From positions 127,683 through 191,682 of the forward strand of contig NZ_SMRT01000013.1 in NCBI RefSeq assembly GCF_004354045.1: a stretch of 64,000 nt of DNA, in the 5' to 3' direction. The position numbers were made by a program, and so were the translations under genes. Positions 16,876 through 25,844 of the stretch are shown piece after piece (the stretch's first letter is position 1; every line of letters begins with the position of its first letter). This stretch comes from Paenibacillus piri. Lineage in GTDB: Bacteria; Bacillota; Bacilli; Paenibacillales; NBRC-103111. The notes under the pieces were generated by a model. The model searched no databases and had not been told where the DNA came from. It worked only from the letters and a program-made list of their open reading frames with translations.

Positions 16876-17514
16876 GTGAGACTGCAAGGAAGACAGCTTG
16901 GTTGGAGCGTAATGGCCCTGGTTACAGTGACGGCCGCGGGGTTAGCTGCCGCGCCTTATTTTTTACTTGACCCGGCCAACAGCCGCGTTCAGCTTGATCC
17001 TTCGTTTACGCTGCATTTCCCGCTGCTGCTCGTCCACATTTTCGCGTCGTTTATAGCGCTTGTCATTGGCTGGGTTCAGTTTATTCCCGGCCTGCGCAAA
17101 AAATACCCTCGACTGCACCGCCGGATCGGAATTGTCTATATGGGAGGGATAGCGGTCGGGGGCATCACCGGATTTGTGGTCGGACTGCATACGGCAAGCT
17201 TCATCCGGCAAACGGCTTTTTGGGCGCTGGCCGTGTTATGGCTGGTCACCGGCTGGAAGGGATACCGTGCGGTACGCTCTAAAAGAATAGAGTCCCATGG
17301 CCAGTGGATGATGCGAAATTATGCGGTGACATTAGTCGCGGCGAGCGCACGGATCATTACACCTATATTGCTGCTCATATATGTGGCGGGTCACCCCGGT
17401 TCCAATGGTATTTTAGATGCGCTGGGGCATGTGCTGGAAGTCAACATATGGACGGGATTAGTCCTCAATTTGATCGTGGTGGAATGGGTGCTGATGCGAC
17501 GCCGCGGCAAGTAG
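16876..17514 (+). CDS. DUF2306 multi-pass membrane protein
   Basis: About 212 residues with six to seven hydrophobic helices. Typical DUF2306 features are the helix LLVHIFASFIALVIGWVQFI, followed by RKKYPRLHRRIGIVYMGGI, then the SHGQWMMRNYAVTLVAAS segment with its conserved His and Arg. The function of the family is unknown. The GTG at 16876, behind GGGGTGGGAG, is the favoured start; an ATG at 16807 would add 23 polar residues but has a poor ribosome site. It is monocistronic, with a terminator about 65 nt downstream. Confidence 0.8.
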   Translation: MRLQGRQLGWSVMALVTVTAAGLAAAPYFLLDPANSRVQLDPSFTLHFPLLLVHIFASFIALVIGWVQFIPGLRKKYPRLHRRIGIVYMGGIAVGGITGFVVGLHTASFIRQTAFWALAVLWLVTGWKGYRAVRSKRIESHGQWMMRNYAVTLVAASARIITPILLLIYVAGHPGSNGILDALGHVLEVNIWTGLVLNLIVVEWVLMRRRGK

Positions 17515-17578
17515 CCAAAATGGGGCTGTAACAATAGGGTATCAATGGGTGGGTGAGACAATTCCAAAAATATGCAAT

Positions 17579-17622
17579 GCCGCCTCCAACACTACTATAT
17601 GCAGGGATGGAAGCGGCTTTTT
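17579..17622 (+). terminator. Rho-independent terminator after DUF2306 gene
   Basis: GCCGC-c-TCCA pairs with TGGA-a-GCGGC, followed by TTTTT. Confidence 0.75.
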
Positions 17623-17660
17623 ACATGCAAATTCGTATCAGAGTGGGGGGCTGAGAATAT

Positions 17661-17685
17661 AAAAATGACTTTGGGGAAAGTCCCC
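17661..17685 (-). terminator. Candidate terminator of the AraC/GyrI gene
   Basis: On the minus strand GACTTT-CCCC-AAAGTC is followed by ATTTTTA. An alternative GGGGA/TCCCC fold overlaps it. Confidence 0.5.
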
Positions 17686-17690
17686 GGTTT

Positions 17691-18557
17691 TTATTTTTTC
17701 ACAACGGGAATCCAGATTTCGCAGCGGTAATCGTCGGCGGTTGTATTTCCCGGCGGATATACTTCCAGCTCGGGTCCGCCCGAATGCTCGTAACCGGTGG
17801 ACGGGAACCACTCCTGAAAAATTCGCCGCCATACATCCTGAATCGCTCCCGGTACGGGACCGACCGCTGTAAACACGGCCCAAGCAGCTGCAGGAATTGT
17901 CCGGATCTCGAGTCCTTCCGTGTCGGCATCCGGTTTCGTTTCAGCGGCAATTAAATAGGTGAGCTGCTCCTGATCGTGCCGCATGTCCATGCAGATGCCC
18001 AGCAGATTGCCGGCAGCCCCGATAGAAGCGAGCCTCGCACAGGTACCGTCTTCATGACACTGCCCCCAAAACTGGGGGATTTTCCAGTTGTTTTCACCGC
18101 CTTTCATTTTCATTTGAATGGCTTTGCCTGCCGCGTTGAACGCGGGCTTTTCGACCATTGTGTAATCCATATCCTTGTCTCCCTTCAGCGATAAATGAAA
18201 GGAAATGCGGGGAAAAGCTTTGAGAACGGCTCCGGGAGCGCGCGCATCCGAAGGCGGGATGCCGTGAATTTTGCGGAATGCCTTGGAAAACGATTCGGGC
18301 GAATCGTATCCGTATTTAAGCGCGATATCCAATACTCTGCTCGAGGATGTGGCCAATTCCTGAGCGGCCAGCGTCAATTTGCGTTTGCGGATATATTCGG
18401 CAACGGTCATCCCCGTTAGCATGTGGAACATGCGTTGAAAATGAAACGGGGACGTATAAGAAGCTTTTGCAATTTCGGCGATATCCAGCGGCTCCTCCAT
18501 CCTGGTCTCCATCAGATCGAGGGCGTCCTTCATTCGAACCAACCAATCCAACCGCAT
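17691..18557 (-). CDS. AraC-family regulator with GyrI-like effector domain
   Basis: A 288-residue protein. Residues about 10-105 are the double helix-turn-helix AraC DNA-binding domain (DIAEIAKASYTSPFHFQRMF and VLDIALKYGYDSPESFSKAF). Residues about 130-288 are a GyrI/Rob-type ligand-binding domain ending DYRCEIWIPVVKK. Such fusions (Rob, MarA-like activators with a drug-binding domain) often sense small hydrophobic compounds and turn on efflux or detoxification. A GGGAGG site sits close to ATG 18557. It stands alone between a convergent DUF2306 gene and the rlmN leader region; no target operon is evident. Confidence 0.9.
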   Translation of the reverse strand: MRLDWLVRMKDALDLMETRMEEPLDIAEIAKASYTSPFHFQRMFHMLTGMTVAEYIRKRKLTLAAQELATSSSRVLDIALKYGYDSPESFSKAFRKIHGIPPSDARAPGAVLKAFPRISFHLSLKGDKDMDYTMVEKPAFNAAGKAIQMKMKGGENNWKIPQFWGQCHEDGTCARLASIGAAGNLLGICMDMRHDQEQLTYLIAAETKPDADTEGLEIRTIPAAAWAVFTAVGPVPGAIQDVWRRIFQEWFPSTGYEHSGGPELEVYPPGNTTADDYRCEIWIPVVKK

Positions 18558-19059
18558 TACCTCCCTATCCCAATCATATCATCGGCTTGCCGGGTGATCC
18601 TGTCATTCCGTGCTTTTAAAGAACAGGTTTCTGTTCTTGGACAATCTCTATTATACAAAAAAGGATAGGTATGTCTAAGTCCAGGGGCGTGTCTGCGCAA
18701 GCGCATACGGATAACTTTTGCCATGTTCTATGCAAATCATGCCTGCCTCCTCTTGTATTAACCAAAAAATTTTGGGACAATACTAGATAAGTTGAACAAA
18801 AGAACTTCCGGGAAGAGCAGAGTGCAGTGGAGGAAGGGAATTGTCTTGCCAGCGAGTTTTGGCTTTGAATTCCCACGAACCGCAGGCCCATTCCATAAAA
18901 GGAATTCAAAACAAGATGTCTGAAGAGGGCAAGATAATCCCTTTCGGAATGGAACGGACTTTCAAAACATGGGTTCAACTTATATAGATGGATTAAAAGC
19001 TTTGGCTGGATAAGCGAGAGCGGTTTGAACTTTAAAGCAGTGAAATGAGGATAGCGGAA
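18558..19059. other. 500-bp gap between araC-like gene and rlmN
   Basis: No established gene. It holds the candidate 21-codon minus-strand frame at 18675-18740 and GAATTC-containing near-repeats around 18868 and 18900. I see no recognised riboswitch. Confidence 0.4.
18675..18740 (-). CDS. Candidate 21-residue small ORF
   Basis: The minus strand has AGAGGAGG five nt before an ATG, then 21 codons (starting MICIEHGKSYPYAL) and TAG. The ribosome site is unusually good for a random gap, but the peptide is unrecognised and I see no convincing promoter. It could be a leader peptide, a small protein or chance. Confidence 0.25.
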   Translation of the reverse strand: MICIEHGKSYPYALAQTRPWT

Positions 19060-20121
19060 ATGAATAAAGCATCCATCTATGGATTGACATTGGATCAGCT
19101 GGCGGATTGGCTTTTGGAGCACGGACATAAACGGTTTCGGGCTTCCCAGGTGTGGGATTGGCTGTATAGAAAGCGGGTAACGGACTTTTCCGGGATGGCC
19201 GATGTGCCCTCCGCCTGCATCCAATTGTTGCAGGAGCATTTTGTTATAGAAACGTTAAGCGAGTATTTCAAGCAGGAAGCGGCGGACGGAACAGTTAAGT
19301 TTTTGTTCAGGCTGCAGGACGGCAACTTGATTGAAACTGTTTTGATGCGGCATAAATTCGGCTTATCGGTATGCGTTACGACGCAGGTAGGCTGCAATAT
19401 CGGCTGCAGCTTCTGCGCGAGCGGGTTGCTGGCCAAAAGTCGCGATCTAAACGGCGGTGAAATTGTCGGGCAGATTATGAAGGTGCAGCTGCACCTGGAT
19501 CAGGCGGGACGGGACGAGAAAGTGAGCCACGTGGTTGTAATGGGGATTGGCGAGCCGTTCGATAACTTTGCCCATATGTCGGATTTTATCCGGATTATTA
19601 AAGACCCGAAAGGACTGGCTATCGGCCCGAGACATATAACGGTATCGACCAGCGGCCTCGCCGATAAAATCGTGGAATTCACCGATTCCGATCTGCAGGT
19701 TAACTTGGCGGTTTCCTTGCATGCGCCCAATAACGAGCTGCGGACGCGGATTATGAAGATCAACCGCGCCATTCCTATCGAGACGTTAATCCAGGCAATC
19801 GATTATTATTTGCAGAAATCGAACCGGCGTATTACGCTGGAGTATATTTTGCTGAAAGATGTGAACGACCGCGAGGAGCATGCGTTGGAGCTTGCCGCCC
19901 TCGTCGGCGACCGGCGTCCGCTCGTCAACGTCAACTTGATTCCGTATAACCCTGTGGACGAGCACAGTCAATACCGGCGAAGCGAGCAGGAAGCGGTGAG
20001 GGCTTTTTACGACACGCTGAAAAAGCAAGGCGTCAGCTGCAGCGTCCGTCTGGAGCATGGGGCCGACATCGATGCCGCGTGCGGACAGCTGCGGAGCAAG
20101 CAGATGAAAGCATCCGGCTAG
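19060..20121 (+). CDS. rlmN: 23S rRNA (adenine2503-C2)/tRNA methyltransferase RlmN
   Basis: A 353-residue radical-SAM enzyme that methylates C2 of A2503 in 23S rRNA and A37 in some tRNAs. The [4Fe-4S]-binding motif is C112-x3-C116-x2-C119 (CNIGCSFC). The terminal motif [11 protein letters not shown] carries Cys341, the residue that forms the covalent intermediate. The N-terminal accessory domain ([18 protein letters not shown]) and segments such as [20 protein letters not shown] and [10 protein letters not shown] fit RlmN rather than Cfr. The start at 19060 has GAGG 9 nt upstream and matches the usual N-terminus; the in-frame ATG at 19045 lacks a site. Single gene with its own terminator. Confidence 0.95.
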   Translation: MNKASIYGLTLDQLADWLLEHGHKRFRASQVWDWLYRKRVTDFSGMADVPSACIQLLQEHFVIETLSEYFKQEAADGTVKFLFRLQDGNLIETVLMRHKFGLSVCVTTQVGCNIGCSFCASGLLAKSRDLNGGEIVGQIMKVQLHLDQAGRDEKVSHVVVMGIGEPFDNFAHMSDFIRIIKDPKGLAIGPRHITVSTSGLADKIVEFTDSDLQVNLAVSLHAPNNELRTRIMKINRAIPIETLIQAIDYYLQKSNRRITLEYILLKDVNDREEHALELAALVGDRRPLVNVNLIPYNPVDEHSQYRRSEQEAVRAFYDTLKKQGVSCSVRLEHGADIDAACGQLRSKQMKASG

Positions 20122-20274
20122 CTGGTGAGCGATTTCGATTGTACGCAAGCGACCGAAAGCATTCCTCGTTGGGCGGCCCCGATGCAGATCATTCGATTAC
20201 CCATTAGGAGCAGATGGATGACGCCCCGTGGACGTTTACCGTACAAAAGATCGGATGTTACGCAGCAAGCAGAG

Positions 20275-20308
20275 CCGCCCTCATTGTCGACAATGATGGG
20301 CGGTTTTT
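20275..20308 (+). terminator. Rho-independent terminator after rlmN
   Basis: CCGCCC pairs with GGGCGG around the palindrome CATTGTCGACAATG, then TTTTT. Confidence 0.9.
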
Positions 20309-20586
20309 AGTTGGCTTGGTTCGAACGCTGGAATATCTCTGTCGAATAAAGCTGCAAGGAACGCTTGTTTTGCTTGGGGAAACCGTATTTTAGCACATTT
20401 GCATCATCCTGCGTCCTATGTCCCGGGACCTCAAAGCGACCGGGTTGTTGAAGCTTAAACAATTTCCGACAGCGTGGCTGGAATATATTAACATGGCAAC
20501 TGGGTCCATCAGCGGGTTGTGCTATAACACTATGTATGGCAAAGTATTACCATGTCGCCAGTTTCATATAAAAGGAGGAAGACCTC
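20309..20586 (+). promoter_or_regulatory. Leader of the actin-like locus with one repeat-like site
   Basis: This 278-bp gap precedes the ParM-like gene. At 20538-20557 the sequence GGCAAAGTATTACCATGTCG matches the first unit of the downstream array in 13 of 20 positions, including AAAGTATTACCA against AAAGTAATACCA. It lies about 30 nt before the start codon, where it could act as an operator or leader site. AAAGGAGG sits 8 nt before ATG. No clear -35/-10 pair is assigned. Confidence 0.45.
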
Positions 20587-21783
20587 ATGAATTACCATTT
20601 TTTTGTCGGCAATGATAACGGAAACAGCGAACATGATCTGATCGTGGATGGCAGGCTGATTCAGCAGCCGAATGTCAATTGCACGGTGGACGAGCTTCCG
20701 TGGAGCGAAGAGCAGGCACCCGAGAGTTTTATCAAAAACCTGCAGGAACAATTGGTCGTGACCGTCGATTCTCCGGCAGCCCGCCCGGGCATGTATTATG
20801 TCGGCAAGTTTGCGTTGGAAAGCGGAGAAATACTGGATAATTTGCAGATCGGCATCGACCTGAAATGCGATATGGATCTGCCGGTCGTCAATACGTTGGC
20901 CCAAATTGCGGCAGTCGCCGTGCAAAAAGCGTACGAGGATGAGAAAAAAGTACCGGAACAAATCGAGGTCGAAGTCGATATGGCTACCGCGCTGCCGGTT
21001 ACCCAGCACACCGATGAAACGTCGGCCAAATTCGAGAAGCGATTTACTTCCGGCTCGCATCATGTGACGGTGCATCTTGGTATTCACCGGGTAGCGGTCA
21101 AGATCGTATTCCCGTTTACCAAGGTGGTTCCGGAAGCGACGCCTGTCATTTTTACACTGCAAAAAGATGCAGAAGGCAATTGGAGAGAAGGCGACATTTT
21201 CGAGGAGTTCACGCAAAACTATGAAATTGAAAAAAAGTTCAACGGCAATTATTTTAAAGATAAGCGCATCCTGCATATAGATATCGGCGACGGTTCGACG
21301 GAATACCCGATTACCGAAGGGAACAAGTTTTTGCGCCAGTTCGTTCACGGCAGCCATCATGGGACTGGCTATGCAATCGAGGAGGCGCTGAGCGAATTTA
21401 ACCGGTTGATTCATTTGCCTGACAGCCCGCGCCAATTTTTCAGCGATGTGATCAAAAATGCCAAACACAAATATCATGCCCGCGCGATCAAAACATTAAA
21501 AAGACCGCTCGACAGCCAAGTGAGGCAAATTGTGCAAAATGTGAAGCGGCAGTTGACCAAAGCGCGCAATGAGATCGACCTGATCTGCGTTTACGGCGGG
21601 GGCAGCATTCTGATGCGCCCGATTCTTTACCCGCTATTGAAGGAGCTGTGCATCGAACGGGAAATGCAGCTGCTGTACATACCGGCCGGTTATGCGGTTC
21701 AGATGAACGCGATGGGACTCGATGCGTTTGTCCGCGGGAAAATCTATGAAGCCTTGAAAAATAAAGCGGCTCAACCCGCTTAA
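20587..21783 (+). CDS. ParM-like actin-family ATPase
   Basis: A 398-residue protein of the ParM/Alp bacterial actin group, which polymerises with ATP or GTP and moves DNA. The nucleotide-site motifs are in order: phosphate-1 loop VGNDNGNSEHD at residues 7-17, phosphate-2 loop HIDIGDGSTEYPI (about 233-245) and adenosine motif CVYGGGSILM (about 337-346). Length and motifs fit a plasmid-type segregation actin rather than MreB or FtsA. It is preceded by AAAGGAGG and followed 42 nt later by a small gene with a ribbon-helix-helix-like N-terminus, then by an array of 20-bp repeats: the layout of a type II partition locus. No replication or conjugation genes are nearby, so the locus may be chromosomal or domesticated (inference). 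Confidence 0.85.
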   Translation: MNYHFFVGNDNGNSEHDLIVDGRLIQQPNVNCTVDELPWSEEQAPESFIKNLQEQLVVTVDSPAARPGMYYVGKFALESGEILDNLQIGIDLKCDMDLPVVNTLAQIAAVAVQKAYEDEKKVPEQIEVEVDMATALPVTQHTDETSAKFEKRFTSGSHHVTVHLGIHRVAVKIVFPFTKVVPEATPVIFTLQKDAEGNWREGDIFEEFTQNYEIEKKFNGNYFKDKRILHIDIGDGSTEYPITEGNKFLRQFVHGSHHGTGYAIEEALSEFNRLIHLPDSPRQFFSDVIKNAKHKYHARAIKTLKRPLDSQVRQIVQNVKRQLTKARNEIDLICVYGGGSILMRPILYPLLKELCIEREMQLLYIPAGYAVQMNAMGLDAFVRGKIYEALKNKAAQPA

Positions 21784-21825
21784 AGGCAGCTTTATTGTTG
21801 ATCAAGGTTGCGGAAGGTGGCACGC

Positions 21826-22281
21826 GTGAAAAAAACGAAACAACCCGGTGATAACATCAGCTTGAAAACGAAGAAAACGGAAGATCCGGCCGTCATGAAC
21901 TGGCTCAATGCGCAAACGAATTTGATGGATTCACTGCGGTATTTGATCGAAAATGAAATTTTGCAAAATGGCGTTCGCAATTTGCAAATGTATATTCCGA
22001 TGGAGCGCAATGCGTTCGCTGCCGTTCCGGCCAGTCCGGTTCAAGCCGCGACGAACAATCAGCATGAGGTATTGGACCGGGAATCGCCGGCGGTGCTTGC
22101 AGCCGCGAAGGGCGAGATAGCCGCGGCCGGGGCTGAGCCGGCACCATCTTCAGTGACGCAGCCGACGGCGGGCATGACTGCCGCGATGACGCCCGAACCG
22201 GCTGAAGCGCGGATAGAGCCTCCCGAACCGGCGGAATCCGATGATGAAATCGATGACGATGACATTGAAGCGTGGATTTAG
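21826..22281 (+). CDS. Candidate ParR-like adaptor: RHH-like N-terminus, acidic C-terminal tail
   Basis: A 151-residue protein starting at GTG 21826 with GGAAGGTGG upstream. The N-terminal ~60 residues are basic and read as strand-helix-helix: NISLKTKK, then DPAVMNWLNAQ, then NLMDSLRYLIENEIL. This pattern is typical of ribbon-helix-helix DNA-binding proteins such as ParR. Residues about 65-135 are Ala/Pro/Glu-rich and probably disordered; the end is strongly acidic, DDEIDDDDIEAWI. In known type II systems ParR binds centromere repeats with its N-terminal RHH and caps the actin filament with its C-terminus, so the layout fits. No family was assigned by search; the role is inferred from fold pattern and context. 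Confidence 0.7.
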   Translation: MKKTKQPGDNISLKTKKTEDPAVMNWLNAQTNLMDSLRYLIENEILQNGVRNLQMYIPMERNAFAAVPASPVQAATNNQHEVLDRESPAVLAAAKGEIAAAGAEPAPSSVTQPTAGMTAAMTPEPAEARIEPPEPAESDDEIDDDDIEAWI

Positions 22282-22340
22282 CAAGCTTAGGCAAAGACCC
22301 GAAACAAGCCGAAGTCCAAAAATATTTGGAATTCCGGTAC

Positions 22341-22420
22341 GATAAAGTAATACCAAATGTGATAAAGTAATTCCGGGTGATATAAAGTAATGCCGGGAGT
22401 GACGAAGTCGTGCTTAAATC
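22341..22420. repeat. Tandem 20-bp repeats, centromere-like (block 1)
   Basis: Four contiguous units with exact 20-bp spacing: GATAAAGTAATACCAAATGT, GATAAAGTAATTCCGGGTGA, TATAAAGTAATGCCGGGAGT and a diverged GACGAAGTCGTGCTTAAATC. A right half-unit (AATTCCGG) precedes at 22330. The first three share ATAAAGTAAT. The array starts 60 nt after the candidate ParR-like gene. Binding by that protein is inferred. Confidence 0.8.
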
Positions 22421-22469
22421 CGCCGTTTTTCACCGGTTGATCTTGGGAATACGGGTGCGAATCGCGTCA

Positions 22470-22581
22470 CAATTGTAATATGACCGAGTGATTTTCAGTG
22501 ATTCCGGGCATCATAAAGTAATACTTAGTAACACTTGGAATCATTTAACGTTACATTGCATTGTGAAGTTATGCCAAATCA
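22470..22581. repeat. Degenerate 20-bp repeats (block 2)
   Basis: After a 50-bp interruption the motif returns: GTAATATGACCGAGTG (22475-22490, one base inserted), TTTTCAGTGATTCCGGGCAT (22492-22511), CATAAAGTAATACTTAGTAA (22512-22531) and TGTGAAGTTATGCCAAATCA (22562-22581). Each matches block 1 in about half to two thirds of positions. Confidence 0.6.
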
Positions 22582-22631
22582 TACCGATTGCTGTTGAATC
22601 CAGGCAGCTCGATAGCTTAATCCGAAATCAG

Positions 22632-22666
22632 AGCCGTTCCCACACAGGGGTTCGGCTTTTCTTTTT
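22632..22666 (+). terminator. Terminator closing the actin-like locus
   Basis: AGCCG-tt-CCC pairs with GGG-tt-CGGCT, followed by TTTCTTTTT. Confidence 0.6.
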
Positions 22667-22837
22667 GCCGGAAATGGCAGACGGAGCGCAATAAACAATT
22701 ATTGACAATATTCTGCAACTATAGCTAAAATTCAGTTAGTATAAGATTTTAAACTTTGCTTCGCACAACCTTGATAAACGTGCTCGCACTATAAGGACGG
22801 CGAAGCCGCTTATCCTTGATAGATTGGGGCTTGAGCC

Positions 22838-23899
22838 ATGGATGAACAATGGTCAAAACTTGCAAAATTCCTGATCGTCGACGATCAGGAATACAACATT
22901 AGCTTATTGGAACGGATATTGAGACGCGCCGGGTTTACAAACCTTACCAGCTCTACAGACCCGCAGCAGATCGAGCCGCTGTACCGTGAAATCGATCCGG
23001 ATATTATTTTACTGGATCTCCATATGCCGGGCATGGATGGGTTCGAGGCGTTGAAGCGGCTCCGTGCATTGGACATGGAAGGCAGTTACTTGCCGATCCT
23101 GGTGCTGACGGCCGACGTGACGCCGGAGGCCAGACAGAAGGCGCTGCAGGAAGGCGCCAACGATTTTTTGACCAAGCCTTTCGATAAAACGGAAGTCATA
23201 TTGCGCATCAACAATTTGTTGAAAACGCGTTACCTCTACCTGCAGCTGCAGCATCAAAACATTCATTTGGAGGAACGGGTGAGGGCGCGTACAGCGGATT
23301 TGGAGAAGGCCAAATTCGAAATATTGCAGCTGTTGGCCCGCGCATCCGAGTACCGCGACGATATGACCGGGCAGCATACGCAGCGTGTAGGCCAATTGGC
23401 GGGAATGATTGCGCAGACGCTCGGGCTGTCCGAGCAAGAGGTGGAGTCAGTCCGGCTCGCTGCGCCTCTACATGACCTGGGGAAAATCGGCATTCCCGAC
23501 GAGATTTTGCTTAAGCCCGGCCGGTTTAGCGCCGAGGAGTTCGAGTACATGAAATCGCACACATCTATCGGAGCCGGCATATTGGAGGGCAGCTTTTTCC
23601 CGGTGTTGAAGACGGCCGCGGATATTGCGCTGGCCCATCATGAGAAATGGGATGGCACGGGATATCCGAAGGGATTGAAGGGGGAGGAAATCCCTTATGT
23701 GGCGCGAATCGTAGCACTGGCCGACTTTTATGATGCGCTGACCCATGAACGGCCGTACAAACGGGCATGGACACAGTCTGAAGCGCTTGCGGAAATTGAA
23801 CAGCAGCGCGGTCGCCACTTTGATCCGCAGGTTGTGGATGCTTTTTACCGCATTATGCAGCTGAACGGAGTTGCCGATTCAGTTTCCCGGTCCATGTAA
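22838..23899 (+). CDS. Response regulator with HD-GYP domain
   Basis: A 353-residue two-domain protein. The N-terminal receiver (about 9-130) has the acidic pair VDDQE, phospho-acceptor Asp60 in LLDLHMPGMDGF and Lys in FLTKPF. A short coiled linker (HLEERVRARTADLEKAK) leads to the HD-GYP domain (about 165-345) with His212-Asp213 (HDLGK) and HHEKWDGTGYP at 267-277. HD-GYP domains are metal-dependent phosphodiesterases that usually break down cyclic di-GMP; the full GYP triplet suggests activity. The gene is probably co-transcribed with the single receiver gene about 100 nt downstream. The upstream kinase is not in the window. Confidence 0.92.
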   Translation: MDEQWSKLAKFLIVDDQEYNISLLERILRRAGFTNLTSSTDPQQIEPLYREIDPDIILLDLHMPGMDGFEALKRLRALDMEGSYLPILVLTADVTPEARQKALQEGANDFLTKPFDKTEVILRINNLLKTRYLYLQLQHQNIHLEERVRARTADLEKAKFEILQLLARASEYRDDMTGQHTQRVGQLAGMIAQTLGLSEQEVESVRLAAPLHDLGKIGIPDEILLKPGRFSAEEFEYMKSHTSIGAGILEGSFFPVLKTAADIALAHHEKWDGTGYPKGLKGEEIPYVARIVALADFYDALTHERPYKRAWTQSEALAEIEQQRGRHFDPQVVDAFYRIMQLNGVADSVSRSM

Positions 23900-23998
23900 A
23901 ACGAACGGAATGAGCCGCGATGACACCGGCGGATTCGTGCGGCAAGTAAATCCGGGTGGATCGGCGGCATTCGGAAATACGACGAAGGGGTCACGAGC

Positions 23999-24364
23999 AT
24001 GCATACTATACTTTTGGTTGAAGATAACGAATTGAACCGCGATATGCTATCGCGGCGGCTCCAACGAAAAGGCTATGCGGTAGCCTTGGCCGAGGATGGA
24101 GAGAAAGGGGTCGCCGTGGCCAAAGCGGAGAAGCCGGATCTTATCCTGATGGATTTGAGTCTGCCCGTACTCGACGGCTGGGAGGCGATCCGTCTGCTGA
24201 AGCAGTCTCCGGAGACAAAGCCGATCCCGATCATTGCTCTGACTGCGCATGCGATGGCGCAAGACAGAGACCGGGCGTATGAGGCCGGCTGCGACGATTT
24301 CGACACGAAGCCCGTGGAGCTGGACCGGCTGCTTGGCAAGATGGAGGCTTTGCTGAATAAATAA
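23999..24364 (+). CDS. Single-domain response regulator (CheY-like receiver)
   Basis: A 121-residue stand-alone receiver domain. It carries the acidic pair EDNE at residues 8-11, the phospho-acceptor Asp52 in LILMDLSLPVLDGW, a Thr/Ala at ALTAHAM and Lys in FDTKPVE. It has no output domain, so it would act by protein-protein contact, as DivK- or Spo0F-like proteins do. Its sequence style (DLSLPVLDGWEAIR) resembles receivers that work with hybrid histidine kinases. It follows the HD-GYP regulator on the same strand and is closed by a strong terminator; the two may share one phosphorelay (inference). Confidence 0.92.
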   Translation: MHTILLVEDNELNRDMLSRRLQRKGYAVALAEDGEKGVAVAKAEKPDLILMDLSLPVLDGWEAIRLLKQSPETKPIPIIALTAHAMAQDRDRAYEAGCDDFDTKPVELDRLLGKMEALLNK

Positions 24365-24369
24365 CGGAT

Positions 24370-24405
24370 AGCGCCGCTCTTCTACAAGCTGCGGCGCTTT
24401 TATTT
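24370..24405 (+). terminator. Rho-independent terminator after receiver gene
   Basis: AGCGCCGC pairs with GCGGCGCT, followed by TTTATTT. Confidence 0.85.
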
Positions 24406-24518
24406 GCGGGCCGATAGGCCGTTCAGTCGTAGGGAAAAATACTGCCTGCCGGAATCCCGATATACCGGTCATTTCATTTCTGTCGTCAGAGAAAAGCCCG
24501 GAGGGTAAATGTATTACA

Positions 24519-25565
24519 TTACGAACCTTTTACGACTTCGGCCAGCAGCTCGTACGACCGCAGGCGGGCTTGATGATCGTAAATCTGGGACGTGACGATC
24601 AGTTCGTCTGCGCCTGTTTCTTTCAGGATGCTTTTGATTTTATCGCGGACAGTATCCTTATTCCCCGCCACCGCATAGCTTAGCTGTTTCAGCACGATGG
24701 CCTGCTCATGCGGGCTCCAGAGCTCATCCATGCTATCCACCGGCGGATTAAGCATACCCGTCCGGCCGCGGATCAAATTCAGGAACGCCTGCTGCTGGGA
24801 TGTCGCCAGCCTGCGGGCTTCTTCATCAGTATCGGCTGTGACGGCATTGACGCCGACCATGACGTAGGGCTCCTGCAGCACATCCGAAGGTCGGAAATAG
24901 CTGCGGTACAGCTCAAGCGCCGGCAGCAAATAGTCCGGTGCGAAATGGCTGGCGAACGCGAACGGAAGTCCAAGCTGGCCGGCCAGTTGGGCGCTGAAGC
25001 CGCTAGAGCCGAGCAGCCAGATCGGGATGCGCAGCCCTTCCCCGGGAACGGCCCGCACGCCCATCGGGCGGGAGCCCAGCGCCGGGTCGAAATAGGAGCG
25101 GAGCTCGCTCAGCTGCTCCGGGAAATCGCTGCCGTCGCTGCCCAAGCCGCGGCGCAGAGCGCGCATCGCCGGCTGGTCGGAACCCGGCGCACGGCCGAGG
25201 CCGAGGTCGATGCGGCCCGGGTACAGCGTCTCAAGCGTACCGAACTGCTCGGCAATCACCAAGGGTGCGTGATTCGGCAGCATGATGCCTCCGGAGCCTA
25301 CCCGGATCGTTGAAGTGCTCGCGGCTACGTGAGCGATGATCAGAGATGTCGCCGAGCTGGCGATGCCAGGCATATTATGATGCTCGGCCAGCCAATAGCG
25401 GCGGTAGCCCCATCTCTCGGCATGCTGCGCAAGGTCGATCGTATGGCGCAAAGATTCGGCCGCTGTGCCGCCGGTGACGACAGGAACGAGATCCAGAACG
25501 GAAATGGCGATTTCATGAATGCCTTTGCTTTGCTTATGTGGACGTGCGGCATGATCTTGATTCAT
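24519..25565 (-). CDS. Luciferase-like flavin-dependent monooxygenase
   Basis: A 348-residue LLM-class (bacterial luciferase fold) flavin enzyme. Typical segments are [20 protein letters not shown] (about residues 56-75), the [42 protein letters not shown] region and the C-terminal [13 protein letters not shown]. It belongs to the group often annotated as MsnO8-type LLM oxidoreductase, which use reduced FMN and oxygen on unknown substrates. GGAGG lies 11 nt before ATG 25565. It stands alone and points away from the AraC/tct locus, so no pathway can be assigned. Confidence 0.88.
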   Translation of the reverse strand: MNQDHAARPHKQSKGIHEIAISVLDLVPVVTGGTAAESLRHTIDLAQHAERWGYRRYWLAEHHNMPGIASSATSLIIAHVAASTSTIRVGSGGIMLPNHAPLVIAEQFGTLETLYPGRIDLGLGRAPGSDQPAMRALRRGLGSDGSDFPEQLSELRSYFDPALGSRPMGVRAVPGEGLRIPIWLLGSSGFSAQLAGQLGLPFAFASHFAPDYLLPALELYRSYFRPSDVLQEPYVMVGVNAVTADTDEEARRLATSQQQAFLNLIRGRTGMLNPPVDSMDELWSPHEQAIVLKQLSYAVAGNKDTVRDKIKSILKETGADELIVTSQIYDHQARLRSYELLAEVVKGS

Positions 25566-25844
25566 CTAAACATCAGCCTCCTGAATATATAATGTCTGAA
25601 TGCGGATGAAGCCTTGGCAAACAAAAGTGGCATGGGAGAACGGATTATTACGCGAATGCCATACTTTTTATTATTCGTTATTTTGTAATGAAAAACAAGC
25701 GTCAACTTTTTAGTAAGTAAGTAACCTTTCATAAAGATCTGATAACATGGCGGTACAGGCAAACCATTTTTTTCATTTTCATCTTATTTTATGGTATTCT
25801 TTCTATTGCAGATTAACCAGCCAACTATAAAACCGGGTGAATTC

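Noticed and set aside
18616-19239. 207-codon minus-strand frame overlapping the start of rlmN
   Set aside because: It overlaps rlmN antisense and has no recognisable domain; composition looks like chance.
19060-20121. Cfr-type antibiotic-resistance methyltransferase
   Set aside because: The N-terminal domain and internal motifs match RlmN more closely than Cfr, although the two are related.
22341-22581. CRISPR array
   Set aside because: Units are contiguous or irregular with no unique spacers and no cas genes; they fit centromere- or iteron-type repeats better.
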